Shown: one piece after another, positions 34,901 through 49,500 of the stretch | Numbering within the stretch: position 1 is the stretch's first letter | How the letters are laid out: each line of letters opens with the position of its first letter | Assembly: GCA_003864495.1 (NCBI GenBank) | Contig: ML133486.1 | Coordinates: forward strand, 1,325,263 to 1,389,262 | DNA: 64,000 nt | DNA from: Nemopilema nomurai | Lineage: Eukaryota; Cnidaria; Scyphozoa; Rhizostomeae; Rhizostomatidae | Direction: 5' to 3' | The notes under the pieces: generated by a model | Seen by the model: only the letters and a program-made list of their open reading frames with translations | Told to the model about the DNA's origin: nothing | Databases searched by the model: none | Translations under genes and position numbers: made by a program

Positions 34901-37900
34901 TATTCTTCAAACTTCCAACGTATATCGTTCCATAAATAAACTACATATATTTAAAATGACAGAAAATTGAATTGCTCAACTGACTATGAATACAGTGAGA
35001 CTGACTGAACTTTCAGTGTAAAGAAAGACAAGCAAACCAAACGGCCTATTTGAGAAGCTGCATTTGTCATGCTGATTGGTCAAAGACCGCCATAATGTCT
35101 CTACTGCTACGTCTACAGAATGCCATGTACTGCACTCTTAAGCAAGATTACTCTCACCCGGCTGCCTTAAATCCTAACTTACCCCTCACTTTACAGAAAT
35201 CGTTTTGCAATCCAGAAGCAGAATATTCTTTAGGTGACAGAAGAATATGACACACCGATGAGCAAAAAGAAATAGCACTCGTATGTAGCCTTGTGGAACC
35301 ACTATTGCCTATGGCATCTCGTATATCATCATCATCATCATCATCAATCCTGACAGATACACTACATTTTGTGACCGATACACTACAATTTTAACAAAAT
35401 CAAATTAATCAAAGATGCTGCAAAATGCTGTTGATGATTTGTACTGCAGTTCAAAAGTGGCTGGAGAAGAATCCTGAGGTTTTATAGATAAAAAGAATAT
35501 TCACCAGCTTTTATGTTAAATATGCGCCTTGAATCTTTTACGACTTGAATCTTTCATGTCGTCCTCAGGGTATCACACATCAATGATACGCATGTTTACC
35601 TAACGCAAGCGGTAAAGGTTATATCGTTTCCGTTTTCTTACTGGGCATTTTCACCTATACAAGCTCTGTAAATAGGAATGTTCTTGACCTGTGCTTACGA
35701 TGACAATTTCGAACTTATTTCGCGTGTATAAAAGTTGATGTTAATTACAGGCCAAAGCCATTTGCTCAGAGAAAGGGTCATCGAGTGTCGCATCTGAACT
35801 CATTTGCAAAGCTAGTAGTAAACTAGTTTAGAGAGATGTCTATCAATTAAACTTGTCTACTTAAAATGCCAATGTCTACTTATAGTGTCACGACTAAAAT
35901 TTTGTTTTGTTAAAGAGCCTGTACAGTGGTTTAAAAGTTCATAAGAACGAGTCAAAATTTAAAGGCAAGGCAAGGGATTTTTACAGTTTTTGTCAAATAA
36001 AAGGAATAATTTAAAGGGATTTCTATATGAGAAAGTGCCTAGATCAACGAAATTTAATGTCCCTGGCTGCTTCTTCGAAAATTAGATTATGTACAAGGCG
36101 AGCATTTTTTCTACTGTTCTACTTTTGGGAACACTTTAAACAGTTAGGCAACTTTTGTTTGCCATCTGTTTAATTAAAGTCAGGGGCCAGGAGAAAAGTG
36201 CGATATATAATGTTGTAAATTCAAAAGGTTAATCACTCATATATAGGTATAAATAATGCCGAAATCTCGGAAACAATTACTTGCTTACACTTTTCTAATT
36301 GTGTTCTCAAGCTTACTGGGTTTTTTCAAATTGAAAGACCCTCCTTTCAAGTAACGTGCGCTCTAACCAATTTCATAATAGTGACGTTTTCATTCAAAAA
36401 TGTTGGTTGGCATCCTTACAATGAGTGTAACCTCTATGTTGGTAAAGACTTAACTCGGTTTCACAAAAGGAACCTTTGAACGTGCTTTCCAAGAAAACTT
36501 CCTTTAATAAATGTCAGTCCACGTTGTAGTGCGACCCCATTCTACTTCGCCTAAACGTTGCTTCCTCAATTTACACTTCATTCATTCATCTCAAAGACAA
36601 ACCCGTTGAAATTCACGGTTTTAATGATTGTCGGGTCACACAGAACGCTGAAATCAAGCTCATGATCGTGTACATGTTGCCTTTCAACTTTGCTGCACTT
36701 TTTCGTTGTCTATCAACTTGTATTTTGTGTTTTGTTGATCAAAGTGCTTTCAACATAGCTGATACATTGACCTTCCAGTATTGGCACTTTAGTACTGGTT
36801 TCCTTGCTGTAATTTCTAAACAAACAGCTATTGCATCTACTGATTGTGAAAAGCACTCCCTTAGGCAGGTATTTCATGCATATATGCCCTCGTGGTGAAG
36901 CTATTTATGAACAAATAGCTGGATTGATGTATGCCGATATAGTACAATACAGGATTTACAATAAGGTACCAGAATCTGCTCCAAAAACTCTTGTAGCCAA
37001 ATTGCAAGAGCTTAAGGTATAGAAAAAACAAATTCTCTGCACAAAAGCTATTGATAATTGTTGATGAAAGTTTTTTCCAAATTTTTTCTTAAAGTCTTTC
37101 GATACATTTTTGAAGATTTTGATCTCTACGAAGAGCGCCATCTCCCCTCGACTACCTTCGTAAAGATTATTAGACACAAAAAATTCCCAGCCAGAGTAAC
37201 ATTCTCGGAGTAGGCCTTTGTAAAGTTCGGAAATGTGTTGCCTATTTCTAAGTGCCAGCGAAGTCTGTTCTTGTTGAGAAATTATGAGGCTTCTGGTTGT
37301 CGTTTAGTTTACCAACGTGTAAGTCTAGACTTATCCAGCCTGGCGTCTGAACCATAGCTTAGTGCTGAACTGATGACCATGCGGTTTTGAAACTCAGAAT
37401 TGATTAGAACTGGGTTATCGTTTCGTTATTAGCGTTCAACTGATTATCGCTTCTCTGCGTCAGTCGCAGAATGATTGCTAGAAGCTTATCCAACTGAGAA
37501 AATGCTTCCCTTGAGCGCTGAGATCTTCTTTGCAGACATTTTTGAAAGTTTCCATGAAAGCCTCGTTGCTTCTTAAGTGCTTAGCTAACTAGCTCCTGTC
37601 GAGGAAAGCATTCAACTGTGGTACCAAAAGGACGGTACACTGAAGGTCGTTTTCGTTTAGATTCTAAATTAGGACTTTAGAAATGTGTATTTGCCTCTAG
37701 CATCATGAATTCAGCAATCAAATTAGGCACTTTGAACTAAAATAATGAGAAGGAATCATTAGTGAGCTTCTGTTGACGTTTCTCATGCTTCTTCTGACTT
37801 TGAAGTCAAAATCAAAGAAGAGTGTTTACTCCTTTTATCGACATGAAGTTTCTAATAAAATTTGGCAAACTTAATTTAAAGGTCTATTAATATCGAAATC

Positions 37901-40900
37901 CTCGATTTTGAGCATTTAGCTCCCGAAACTGGGAATATTTATGATGAAAAATTCCTCAGCGCATCCTATTGTATCTTCAGTTAATTCGTAGATACGAGTC
38001 TTACGTTTTGTGTAGATAATAAAACGCTTTTTGTAATAGTGTGAAAGACAAACAACAACGTATGGGTTGTGAGCAACATAAACGATGATCGAAGTACTAA
38101 CGTCAACGACCTATATACATTACCCACTGTCAATGATTAGTTCTATATACGCACTGTCCACGTGAGATGATGCCCCGTCTTTCTGCTAGCATGTGACAAG
38201 TATAGATAACAACTTGGATTGTCCTTGGCTGTAAAAAGTTGGCAATCTTGGTCAGTTCCCATTTCATACCTTGAGGACTGGGAATTTATACCAGTGGCTT
38301 ATAAAATAGTTATTCTCATCCGCGTTATTGGGATATAACCTCGGCAATGGCTTTGAGCAATAATTAAATGCACCAATCTGACGATTGTCATTTTAATGGA
38401 ACTTTACGTTTGCCGTCTTTAACGGCGTTGCTACATGTGTCAACACTTCATGATATTTGTATTTCAGGAAATCTTATAGCATGAAAAGTATTCTTAGCAT
38501 CACGAAACACTTTCCATAGAAAAAGTTAAAAAATCTTCAAATCCTTTAGATCTTTTGGCGCAACGTTAGCTTCCTCATTTTGTGAATTAGCTTTTGCTAA
38601 AAAAATTAAGCAACCCTTTTCAATATAACCCTTCTATCGGAAAAGACTTGGGCACCTCTTTTCTCCATTCTCCCTAAGGCACCTCTACCTAAATGACTTT
38701 GCTTTTTGAATGACCTATGAATTTGTATTGCCCCTTGGCTCGATAATTAGCCAGTTGTCATTTTTCTAGATTTCTATAATATCCCTTGGCTCAATAATAC
38801 TTCGGTAGAATCATAAAAGGGATGGGGTTGATGTCGGAGGTTTGCGGAGTTCTATTGAGCTTTTCTATAGTGATGTGAAACTACGCTTTTTTCTTATTAG
38901 ACACATGGAAAAACTCATTATCACTGTAACACAATGTAAAAATATTATGTTGTCCTCTTTGATCTTCGCAGATGGGGTATATAACGCAAATCTAATACTT
39001 TTACTTGAATCTTGTTTTTCCACAGGATGTTGCCTGTTTTTTACTTTCAGAGTAAATGGCTTTATTAACGTAACTGTATTACGAGGTTTAGAGAATCGCT
39101 CTAAGCGTCATTTCCTGAGATTTAATTTAATGATTTTATCATTCCAATAATACCTTTTGAGAAATTTTTATATTTGTATCACGACCACAATCATGTTCAA
39201 TTGATTTGTGGGGAAATGACATGTATGCTGGTGGTTTCTTCAAGTCGCTGTAAACATAATCCCTTGAGAGCATGGAGCATCACTTTTCACAACCGCCTTC
39301 TTCCATTGTGATGATAAAGATAAGAAGTCGAATTTTACCTCAGTTTCCAAACCGATTCACAATTTGATACAGGCTGCAACCATGAAATGTGTCATGGTCT
39401 ATAAATCCACATACATTTTTGGCTACAGTACAGCTATCGTTTTATTATATGAATGCTCTACTGGTACTGAGTTTGAAAAGCTAGAGAGGTCATGACAGGA
39501 TAATCTCATGTCGACATTGGATTCCGGAGACATAGTTAGTCATAATTCCAAAAAAGCCAAAATAAGCTCAGATTTAGAAAATAAGTTCGTTAGAAAGCCC
39601 ATCGTCTATCAGTAGATGTCTTCATTCGTCACTGTGAACAGGTTAATAGCAAGGTCTTCAACGATTTTCATCATTTCAAAATGTCCATCGTACTTTCTGA
39701 ACTTTTTACCTTCAAAGAAATTTTGCCCACCATCAAATCTGTTTCTTTCGACCCAAGCTTTCCACCTATTCTTGGTTTTCTATCTCGTTATTTCTTCCTG
39801 GGATGCTGATGGATAGCAATAGTTATTGACTATGACGACCTCTAAAGGATTTCAGAAAGTTCAAAAAGATTTAAAAAAACTTATTGCATTATTTCCAGTG
39901 ACACACTCCGATTTCTGCTACCACTTTTGATTATGGATCTTTCTATTGTGCCCCAGGACCAGGAGAAACCTTATTCTTTTAGAAAAGGCACCTTGCATTA
40001 CCTTTGACCATCCCTAATAAACAGGCGTAGACTTGACTCAGGTTTGTCTGAGATCCTTCTTTTTGAAACCACAGTCGTGTTGACGACGATAGAGAAATTC
40101 TGTAAGAAACAAATTGCGGTGAAGTATTTTAGTCTTTTTATCTGACCTTCAGTTTTGTGGATTTATTTTGATACTTTTATCTAGAGATGCATGGGAATCG
40201 AGTTATAGGAAGAAAAATCAATTACTCAAGGCTCAGTTTTGGTACTCTCGTCAAATAGGGTATACAAAAAGGAGCCCATTTTTTCTAAACAGAAAGTAAT
40301 TCTGGAATCTTGGAATATCTTTGATAATTGAATGATTTTACCATTGAATTACTTGTTTAGACGCTTTACCGATCCTGTTTTCTACCTTCGGATGCTAAGT
40401 AGAAAACAAATACTTAATAATAAATACTTAAATGCTGCCTGGCACTCAACTATAGGCATTTCAATACCCTTCTGTATGCAGTTATAATAAGAAAAAGAAA
40501 AACACTTCGCTGTAGCCGTTGTACTACGCAAAAAGCTGAAATACTTCAGGGATATTTTTCATTTAGATGGCATTAACTAGGGGTACAAAAATAGCAAAGT
40601 GATCGCGCACCTAAAAGTGGGCCCCGAAAGGTTTTCGTCAGGCGTATATGTCGCCGGCATTGATTACGCTATGGCTCCTCCTTTTGCGCAGTATTTAAGG
40701 TGACTCTCAAGGGTGGATTAAGGAAAGAATCAGATACGTTTTATTTCTCTTTGTCGTCTGAGGAGGGTCTTACGTTAAATATGACAGACGCAGCGGCAGT
40801 CAAGAATCTCGAAAATCCAACCGGTCAATGCAATTATTCAAAGACCAATAATAAATACAGATTATTTCTATTCCTGCTTAAAGGAATCTACATCTTGCTG

Positions 40901-42800
40901 TATATAAATCGAAAGAATCATCAAAGTTTTTTGTGGAGAAATGACTTTGTAAATGGAAATTACCTAATGATTGTCTGGTGTCAGCTTTAGGTCTTGTTTT
41001 GGACACGTGAAACGTGCCAGGACTCTCACCAATGGCAAAAAACACATCGGAAGGAAAAATGTCTTAACGGATAACTGAGAGAGGACTTGTGGATTTGCTT
41101 TTATACCCATTGATTAAAATGTCTGTAATTGCGCTTGGTAATGAAGGTTGAACCGGCAGTTGTGGAAAAATCAAAGCCACACTGTGGAAAATGGCGAAGA
41201 GGCAGCTTAAAGGCCTATCAGTCTGACGTCATTGGTTTTTCAGAGTCAAAAATAGCAGGCTTTTAATCTCCACAGTAGCTTAGAGCTCGCAAAATTATGA
41301 TTCTGCTGATAAATATTAGTTACATTTCAAGAACGCTGTCAATTTGATAGCATACATTTTTATATGAGAATAAAGTCTATAAGAATTATCTTAGACTTAA
41401 AGTTGAAAGATTTTTAAGAATATTAACGCTCACCAAAAAATTAGGGAATTTTAAAAAAAAGTATGTATTGGTTATGAAGCCATAATATAAAGGTATAGCG
41501 AAGAAGGATAACCAATTTTCAACGAATGACGTTAAAACTCTGTTGATGTTTAAGAATTTTAAATTGGGAATATGCCTCAATAATTATTAAAACTTGGCTA
41601 ATCCACCCCTTCCAGGTCAAGCCTCAGATGCTTCAAGAAATCGTATACCAATAGTTGAGATCTCTAATCTCAACGAGCTTGTACGAGATGCTTCAGTTTC
41701 CTATGTGACTGTTCAAAAATTATGTAACCCAATTTGTGGCAATTTCAAGGAATCTACCTACCATATGAAACCAAACGTAACCAGTGGCGACACATTTGCC
41801 TTTACGTTACGTAGCTTTTGCAACAAATTGATACATTCAATAATAAAGGCCCGTCTATCAAAACCTCTTACATCAATGGTTTTCTCAAGCTCCAAAACCA
41901 TCTTTATACAATCATCTGTAGTACTCAGCGTAAAATACCTACCTACCATACATATTTATCGTAACCAATCGTAGCCAAAAGCGTACACCTACCTACAATT
42001 TCATGGTTACGTTCCTTACGATATAATTTCTGTTTAAAAGCCAGCCCAGTAATTTTGAATGAGTTGCAAATACTGAATGAAGTTATATATTCTGAAACTG
42101 CGAATAAATTTAAGGGAAGGTTGCTCAGTGCCTACGGCTAAATATTTTGTAACCATATGGTATTGTTTTACACAATGAGCGTCTGAAGGGGTTTCCTCAA
42201 CACCCCCAGGAGACTCAGAGGAAAGCTGTCGTGGTTTCTAAATATTGAATTCTAAACTTGCAGTCTTTTTGCATGTTTCACATAGTGATTGATGGATACT
42301 GACACGAGGCATATCCGAAAATGCAAGACCTCCTTTTTGAAGGGAAGAGATGACGAAAAGGGACTTCAAATATTTTATTCATATTTTTATCAACAGGTAA
42401 AAATTTATACCTTTGCGAAGAAGTTAAAGATTCAAAGCTAGAAACTTTTAGGCAAAAGTCTTCCAGAAATTAAGCCTTTTGCCCTAGAAGGTAACAAATT
42501 GCTGGCGAAAGTCCTTGTTTTTCTAGGCCAAAGTATGAGAAAATGTATCCGCTTGCTCTGGTTCACGATTCTTATACTTATCACTTTGACTATCTTTTTA
42601 AGGGGTTTGATGATTTCTTGGAAAACGTTTATGCAATGAACCTAGATATTCGTGGCTCGACAAGGTTTATTGTCAGTAAACAGAATTGAACATATAATCA
42701 ACTACCTTGCCTGTAAAATCCGCCTTATTATTTTTCTGGACATGCCTGGAATATCCTGGGAGTTGTTACAAGGAGGAGTTTGCATTTGAAAACAATTGCA
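28963..42800. other. Long gene-poor region
   Basis: No gene that I can support. It holds an (ATC)7 microsatellite at 35325-35345. A protein-like + strand frame at about 36867-37022 (RYFMHICPRGEAIYEQIAG and onward, stop at 37020) could be an orphan exon or element relic. Repeated CCCTTGGCTC(G/A)ATAAT motifs occur near 38732 and 38785. Scattered short frames are at chance length for AT-rich DNA. Confidence 0.4.
35325..35345. repeat. (ATC)7 microsatellite
   Basis: Seven uninterrupted ATC units. Confidence 0.9.
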
Positions 42801-43105
42801 TGTAGAATCCTACTTAAAGTCCCATGCTGTGTTGAGATGGTGGTGAGGTTTGGGCTTACACTTCCATTCGGAAGATCTTCACTAATACTCGACACAGAAA
42901 ACGAATTTGCGCGGGAAATGTCGATGAATCAGTTGTATTTACCTGCTGACTGGCAAACGACAGATCAAGTGAGAGACATCTGTGTGAATGACGCAGAAAC
43001 AATGGCCTAGACAGCGGGACTTGACGACGTGCGAAAACGTTCTTCGATTTGAGATTTTTGTTCCGTAGCCTCGATCCCGCTGCAACGATTCGCAAGTGTT
43101 ATGGG

Positions 43106-43352
43106 TGACGTCAATGGGACGGGCTTGACGCTCGTCTTTTCGTTTGTTCGAATCGTGGCAGAAGGTCCACGCTGCAGAAACCCGAATATTCACTGCGTGT
43201 TATGGTTCTTATGCCTTTCCACCGAATCCTTGAAGTTTTGATTCATACGAATTGGAGCAGCCGCTGCCCAAGACTCGATAAATTCTTTTCACGCGTTTTG
43301 ACTCATTGTGTTGACAGTGTTGGGAGACAGATCTTGTGTCCATAAATAAAAG
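43106..43352 (+). promoter_or_regulatory. Candidate promoter elements of the astacin gene
   Basis: A perfect CRE palindrome TGACGTCA lies at 43106-43113 and a TATA-like ATAAATAAAAG at 43342-43352, about 345 and 110 bp before the start codon. The region from about 42840 is richer in CpG than its surroundings. Function is inferred from position. Confidence 0.35.
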
Positions 43353-43452
43353 GATGGAGACCTGTGAACCAGTTCAGAATTAATCTGTCGCACGTCTGAC
43401 ACAGGAGCTAGTAAATCGACCAAGCTCTCTCCAAAATATACGAGGAAGGGAA

Positions 43453-43543
43453 ATGTGTTTATTAACGATATCGTTTTACGTTGTTCTAGCAACAATAAGC
43501 AAAATTGGAGCTGAGGCACATTTTTGGAACCCATGCAGTGCTG
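43453..43543 (+). CDS. Astacin exon 1 (signal peptide)
   Basis: ATG in a GGGAAATG context, 30 codons plus one base. MCLLTISFYVVLATISKIGA is a hydrophobic secretion signal. The donor CTG|GTAAGT is consensus. Phase 1 matches the next acceptor, giving a Gly-Gly-Tyr junction. Confidence 0.75.
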
Positions 43544-46500
43544 GTAAGTTGACAGTATTTCTTCTCGCTTTTAGGATTCATGTTTTCACAGTGTGAATCG
43601 AAGCCGATTCCATTCTCATGAAGAGAGCGAGTTAGCAAAGCTTGGATTTTCTAATTGATTGAAGGATTTTAAGCTATGACCGTCCTTTATTTTGCGAGCC
43701 TCGGTGGTTTCAAGTTCAGGTTTTGAATTTTGACAGTGTTTTCATTGTTGCTGTGTGGAGATAACTCCATTGAGGCAGTGGCTCATTTTGCATTCAACGG
43801 AGAGTAAATTAACAACAACATTCCCGTTGAGCATTTGCCAACTAAGCACGGCTCTACGAGAAAGTTACATTGTCTAATCGGATTTTATCAGAGGTTCGTT
43901 CTCCAGCAATTTAATCACTTATTATTCATATTGTTTTGATTAAAATGATGATTTTCTATGAAGTTCTCGATCAATTGCTAAACACGTGTTTTGAGGACTC
44001 GTGGCACATTTTCCGCTTCTGAAAGCTGGCTGGAGACAAGGAGTTACGTTTTGCTCCAGCCGAACCATCTAGAACTTTTATTTACGTTAATTTGTTCGCA
44101 AATTTAGGCGGTTACCAAGGAGATGTTGCTTTATCTGATGGGGATCTGAAGCACATTAATTCAAGGCGGAGTAGACGAGCAGTGACGAACGAGATTGAAC
44201 GGAAGTGGCCCCATGGCATTGTCCCCTACGAAATTTCAAAGAAGTTCAACGGTGAGTTATTAATAAATTTTATCAACTATGCCGTTTGAGGTTGTGTCAA
44301 TAAATGTTCACGTTGCTTGAAGAGTTCCGCCATGTTTTGCAAAGGGGTAATAGAAATGTATTGTCAATGAAAAAGTAGTAGATTGTACGTTGTTGACAAA
44401 CAGGACTGGAAGGCAAACAGAGAGAGCTCAAACAATCAATCTGTGGTCAATGAACACACTTTGACGGTAGTGCCAATTAATCTGAAATTCGCGCGATTGT
44501 CATGCATCTTTGTCATCGTTCTGCGATCAACTGAAGTTATTTCCATCCCTTACACCCTGCTTTCGGCCTCCGTCTCGTACTGTGATGGGCGAACAGTTTT
44601 CTAGGCAGCACGCGACAGGAAACACTGAAAACCCACATGGACTGGTGTTATTTATTTGTCATTTGCGGTTGTGTCATCTGAGAGAGTGAAAAGAAATTTA
44701 TTCTCTAATTGGGTGAGGACACCGATAATTTTGCCCATAGTGACGAAATTTCCTCTTAATGTCAAGGATTTCGTGTAGTTAAGACAGTTCTGCAAATAAT
44801 TTGGTTTTGCCTGTCTAGTCTAGAAAACCAACTTTTTCTGTTCCAACAAAGCCCGCTACGCTTCGAATGTCTATCAGTTATGCAGGTTTTTGTCCTCATT
44901 TGTTAAGTTCGTATCTGCATTTGGCAAAGATATCAACAACCCACCCATTAAATAATCTTCCTTTTTCTAAATACGAAAAGAAAATTTTCCAAGGATCCGA
45001 ACAACGTAGAAAAACACAGAAGATAGTTACCATCTGGTCAACTCTTTGCCACAGGTCACATTGCAGTAATTTGCATTTTATGCGATATCTTTATTGAAGG
45101 GACCTAACCATCAACCACTGTTATTGGGCTGGGTTAGGTAAATGATAGCACAAGAGAAAAATTTGGTTGGAAGCAAAAGAGCACGGGACACTGAGAGTAT
45201 CTGGGACAGAAATTGTGGAAAATCAGTTTATCTTTTTGGGGCTCGGGCATCAATCCTAGGATACTAAGCCTGGTTTTCCAACCCATCCATCCCCCCACCA
45301 ATTCCCCCTACCCCATGGATGGGGACACTTCAGCTGTTCCGTTGAGCTCGATAACGATGTATACGTATGCTCTCCGACATTCGCTGAGCTTCACCAAACT
45401 AATCGTATGACTTTAATCATATACCTGCAGAATATGCCAGCAGAATACCATAGTTTGAACAGGACCCTCCTAACACCCTGCTGCCATATCCAAGAACATT
45501 CACGCCCTCAATATCAGCTGCTATATCGAATTTTTTGTCCCTCGAACTGATTCTGACGACACTTTACAAACCCTTCAAAGGATGAGAATAATTTTTGGAG
45601 TCTGCATCTTCTGAAAATTTACATTCGATTAAATGTTTCACCTCTTTGTTGACGCAATAAATTAGTTTGCAGGAAAGTTAATAAAAGGTCTCTTTTCACC
45701 GAAATTAACTGCGACCTGTTATTTGTTTTCCAAACATAAGTTTTATTCATTTCATTTAGTTGTGCAGTGCGGAAAGCCAATTACTCAAGCGGTTTTCTGC
45801 CTTCAATATGCATTTAGAAGGCATTGAAAAGCTTTTCCTAGAAATACCCAAAAACCTATAGATTATGATATTTCATGTGCCGGATAGGTCATGTATTGTG
45901 GACTGTTCATAAAGCACTCAATCTGTGTTTGGATTCAAAATCGTTGTAATATAAAGCGTGTCCGTTGAAATCGCTACGCCGTTTGATTTTCTGCAACCCT
46001 AAAGACTCAATGGATGTTTTGATAGGCACTCCATAAATATTTTACATTTCACGAGATTATTGGCTCAAAAAGGTTTCAAAATAAAAGCTTTGAAGCACCT
46101 TTCTATTAAACTTTAAAACTGTGTCAGAATTTTGACATGAAAATACATGGCATTAAAAAGCTTTGTCGGAACAACATTGGCTAATTGGAATTCGTAGATC
46201 ATGTCTAACCGTTATTAAAGTTTACAGGTCATAATCGAAAAACAAATTATCGAAAGCTAAATCACAAGGTCGATTGTGTTCTGAATTGCATTGGTCCAAC
46301 ATCTTGGTTGTTTACAAACAAACGACCTCATTGAGAAACAAATCATTTTTTTACAGAAATCCAGCTAAGATGATCTATTTTCAGCCCAACTGTCCAAGAC
46401 CCCGAAAGACCCTTAAGTCAGATTATGTTAATTTGTGTTCGAAAACAAAAATTAGCATTCCCCTAGCCACAAAATTGCGACATGTCAACTGTCAGAAAAT

Positions 46501-49500
46501 ATGACCTGGTTTCAAGCAGCTGTCAAAAACACAATTAAGCAATGAGTCGTTTTCAGGCCAAAGCAACTGGTCGACTCTTTCTGTTTCTGTTTCTTCAACA
46601 AGCCTTTGTGATTTTCCTAAGAAGTAGCCAGAATGTGTATCAGGGTAGATAGCACATCTGCTGCCATTTCTTTTTTTGAATCAATCTACTAATTTCTGTT
46701 TATTTTCTGACACAATTTTAGTTTTGTCATCAATAACATCATTTGAAGTCTCGAATTTTTAAGCTTCTTCAAAGTTTAATACCACTCGAACTAACGAACA
46801 CTTTTTTGCACTATAAAAAGCCAAGGCAAGTCGTTTTTAGAAATCCAGATCCAGATGTGATGTCATCAGAGACATCAGAGAACAAGAGTCTAAATTGTGA
46901 CCTGGTGCTTCTCTATCTAGGTGGTCATCATGTCCAGTCCATTGGCGATGGTACTCATCAAATTGACAATTTAAAGGATTTTGCCGAATGATCAATTTTT
47001 GGTTTTCTGTTGATCATGGAATTAAACACCTGATCTGTATTTAACAGTTTCATCCTCATGCCAAAAAGCCTATTGATTTTTTGTGTTATGGATGAAATCA
47101 GACTAGGAAGTTTGGAAACAACAGACCTTTTTGAATTGGATAACGAGGCTTTTGTATTTTGGCATAGTGCAATCATAATGTTCTTCGAGTTAATTAATTA
47201 GGAAATCGGAATGAATTAGTTTGCAGTGATTCGGTTTCCCTTGGTCATAATATTTGCCCAAGTGATTTTTTATATTGATTTACTTAGGCTTAAACACAAA
47301 ATCAACATTTCTTATGAAACTGTCTGGAAGGGAAATTGGACCATTCCTATGTTTAAGAGAGTTTTGCAAGAAGTTGGTTGATTATGAATTTCCAATAAGA
47401 CTGAAAAAGTCTCCCAAATGTGCCTGTAAGTATTTTATAGTGGTTTCCCCCGAATATGCTAAGTGTAATTTTTTTTCGGCAGACAGATTAATGTCCAAAA
47501 TTGGCAGAGAAAGAATCTGTATAAATAAATGCCTTTAATTTAAAAAGCGTCTCGTTTTGTAAAATATTGTGATATTATGTAAAATACTTATCTCAAGATC
47601 TGGCGAGAAAAGAAAACTACCACATTATTCAAGAGCTTCCTTCTCAAGACAGACACCATCAGCGACCTATAACATTTTGCTTCTTTGACTGGCCCATTTT
47701 CTTTCACGCTTCGCATCACGGAACAAAAGATGTGAAGTTTGTGCTGAGTTGTTTTTACTATGGGAGTTAATTCGCTCGTTCTGTTTCATTGCTCAGCCGA
47801 TAGACAGAAGAACTCTCATTGAGATAAATTCCACTTAACCCGCTAAGCTTATGGTGAGTCAATCTTACATATGACTCTTCTCAACTCGGGCCTTAGACGA
47901 CATTCCAATGGAAGACTCGAAAATCTGTTTACTTTAGTTTTTGAATGCCCATTGTCGATGTTTATTTTGGATCAATATTCTAGGGCTTGCTTCTAATAAA
48001 TGAAAGACAGCGTAGGCTGGTTTGAGATGCCAAGGCAATCCGTCTTTAGCTTGAAGGCCGTTATGGGCTCCAGCCAGTAACAATAAAACTCACTTACTCT
48101 CTGTCTTATGCAGTCAGTAAATCTTTTGGCTTGGCATCAATTGAGTCATATACGAAAATCCTCCTCAACAATGCCTCGGCTAACACTTTGTCTGGTATAG
48201 GCTTCGTGAGACGCCGATGAGTTTTTTGATTTTTGTAGAATGTTATCCACTTGTCCTTGCCTGTTGGCGGGAAAATGGTGGGCATATTTATGTACATTCG
48301 AGGTTCTGTGTTTAGAACAAAGGTTGATCATTTTTAGCGACTTCATATAGTTACAAATGCAAGCAAATGAATACTAAAAGTAACAATATATTTAATTATT
48401 GCTTTTTGAGCCATGAAAATAAGACAGGCCACGAAGCATCGGCATAAGGTTACGAAAGTATGCTACCCTAAAAAGCAGCAAAAAAGATCGGGAATACGGC
48501 CTTTAATGCTTTCGAATTCCCGTTTTTCGGTTTCCTTTACTTTACTTTTCTTGTCATCCCAAATCAAGCGGATCAACCATTTTAATTTCGCCTCGTTCTC
48601 ACGCAATTTTGGCTGTCCTATGGTGGATAATGATCAAAGTAAACAGCCTGTTTGTTGCGCAAAGTTGCTACTCAATGCCATCATAACACGGAGCAAATTG
48701 ATAAACACTGTCAGATAACAGGGGTCTGATTTCACCAATACATATATTAAGTCTAGACTGCTTTTGCATCATTGGCCATTATACGCCAATGAAATCAAGC
48801 AAATTGGAGACCGCCGTGTGTTGCCAAAATCAAAGCGGAGGCTTTCAACTCTTTTAGTCGATATTCCTATTTATTACCATAATGATTCGAGTCAGATAGC
48901 CAGTTGTCAGAAATTCTGCTGCACACTAAAGTTTGTCTATGTACTGACCCAGACAATAAACCACAAAATATTCAGCTTTTGTAAACTTCCCACGGTGTAA
49001 ATTCAGTTAACACGAAATGGTATTAATAAAAACCAAATCTTTGAAAAAAGCGAATGACTCTGTCTTTGTCAGACTGATGCCTTTATTTGCTTTGTCGATA
49101 GTTTTTAGTTCTCGATGATTCCGTTTATTTGCCGCCTCTCAAGTAACTTTGAAGGGAAGATTAACGAAAAATGAAACAAGTGAAGTTGTCCATTTATGTC
49201 TACGTTGGCCATTTTTAGTTCATTGAAAGCACAGGGGTTTAGAGTCGCTCAAAGTTGGCCGTTCCCCTGACATTTTCCCAGCAAAGTGGTTGTCTCATAT
49301 AACCGGGTAAATAATGATCACGTGTGATTGTATAAAGTACGCATGTGCGATAGTAGTCTTTGGTGAATCACAGTAAGACTTGGCTACCTGTTAAAACATT
49401 TTCTAATATGATTGTATGCGTTTCTTCGTATATCAAATTATCTTTGGCGTTACGTTGGCTTAACGGACGTCGACTGAAAATGCCGGGAAAACCAACTCAA

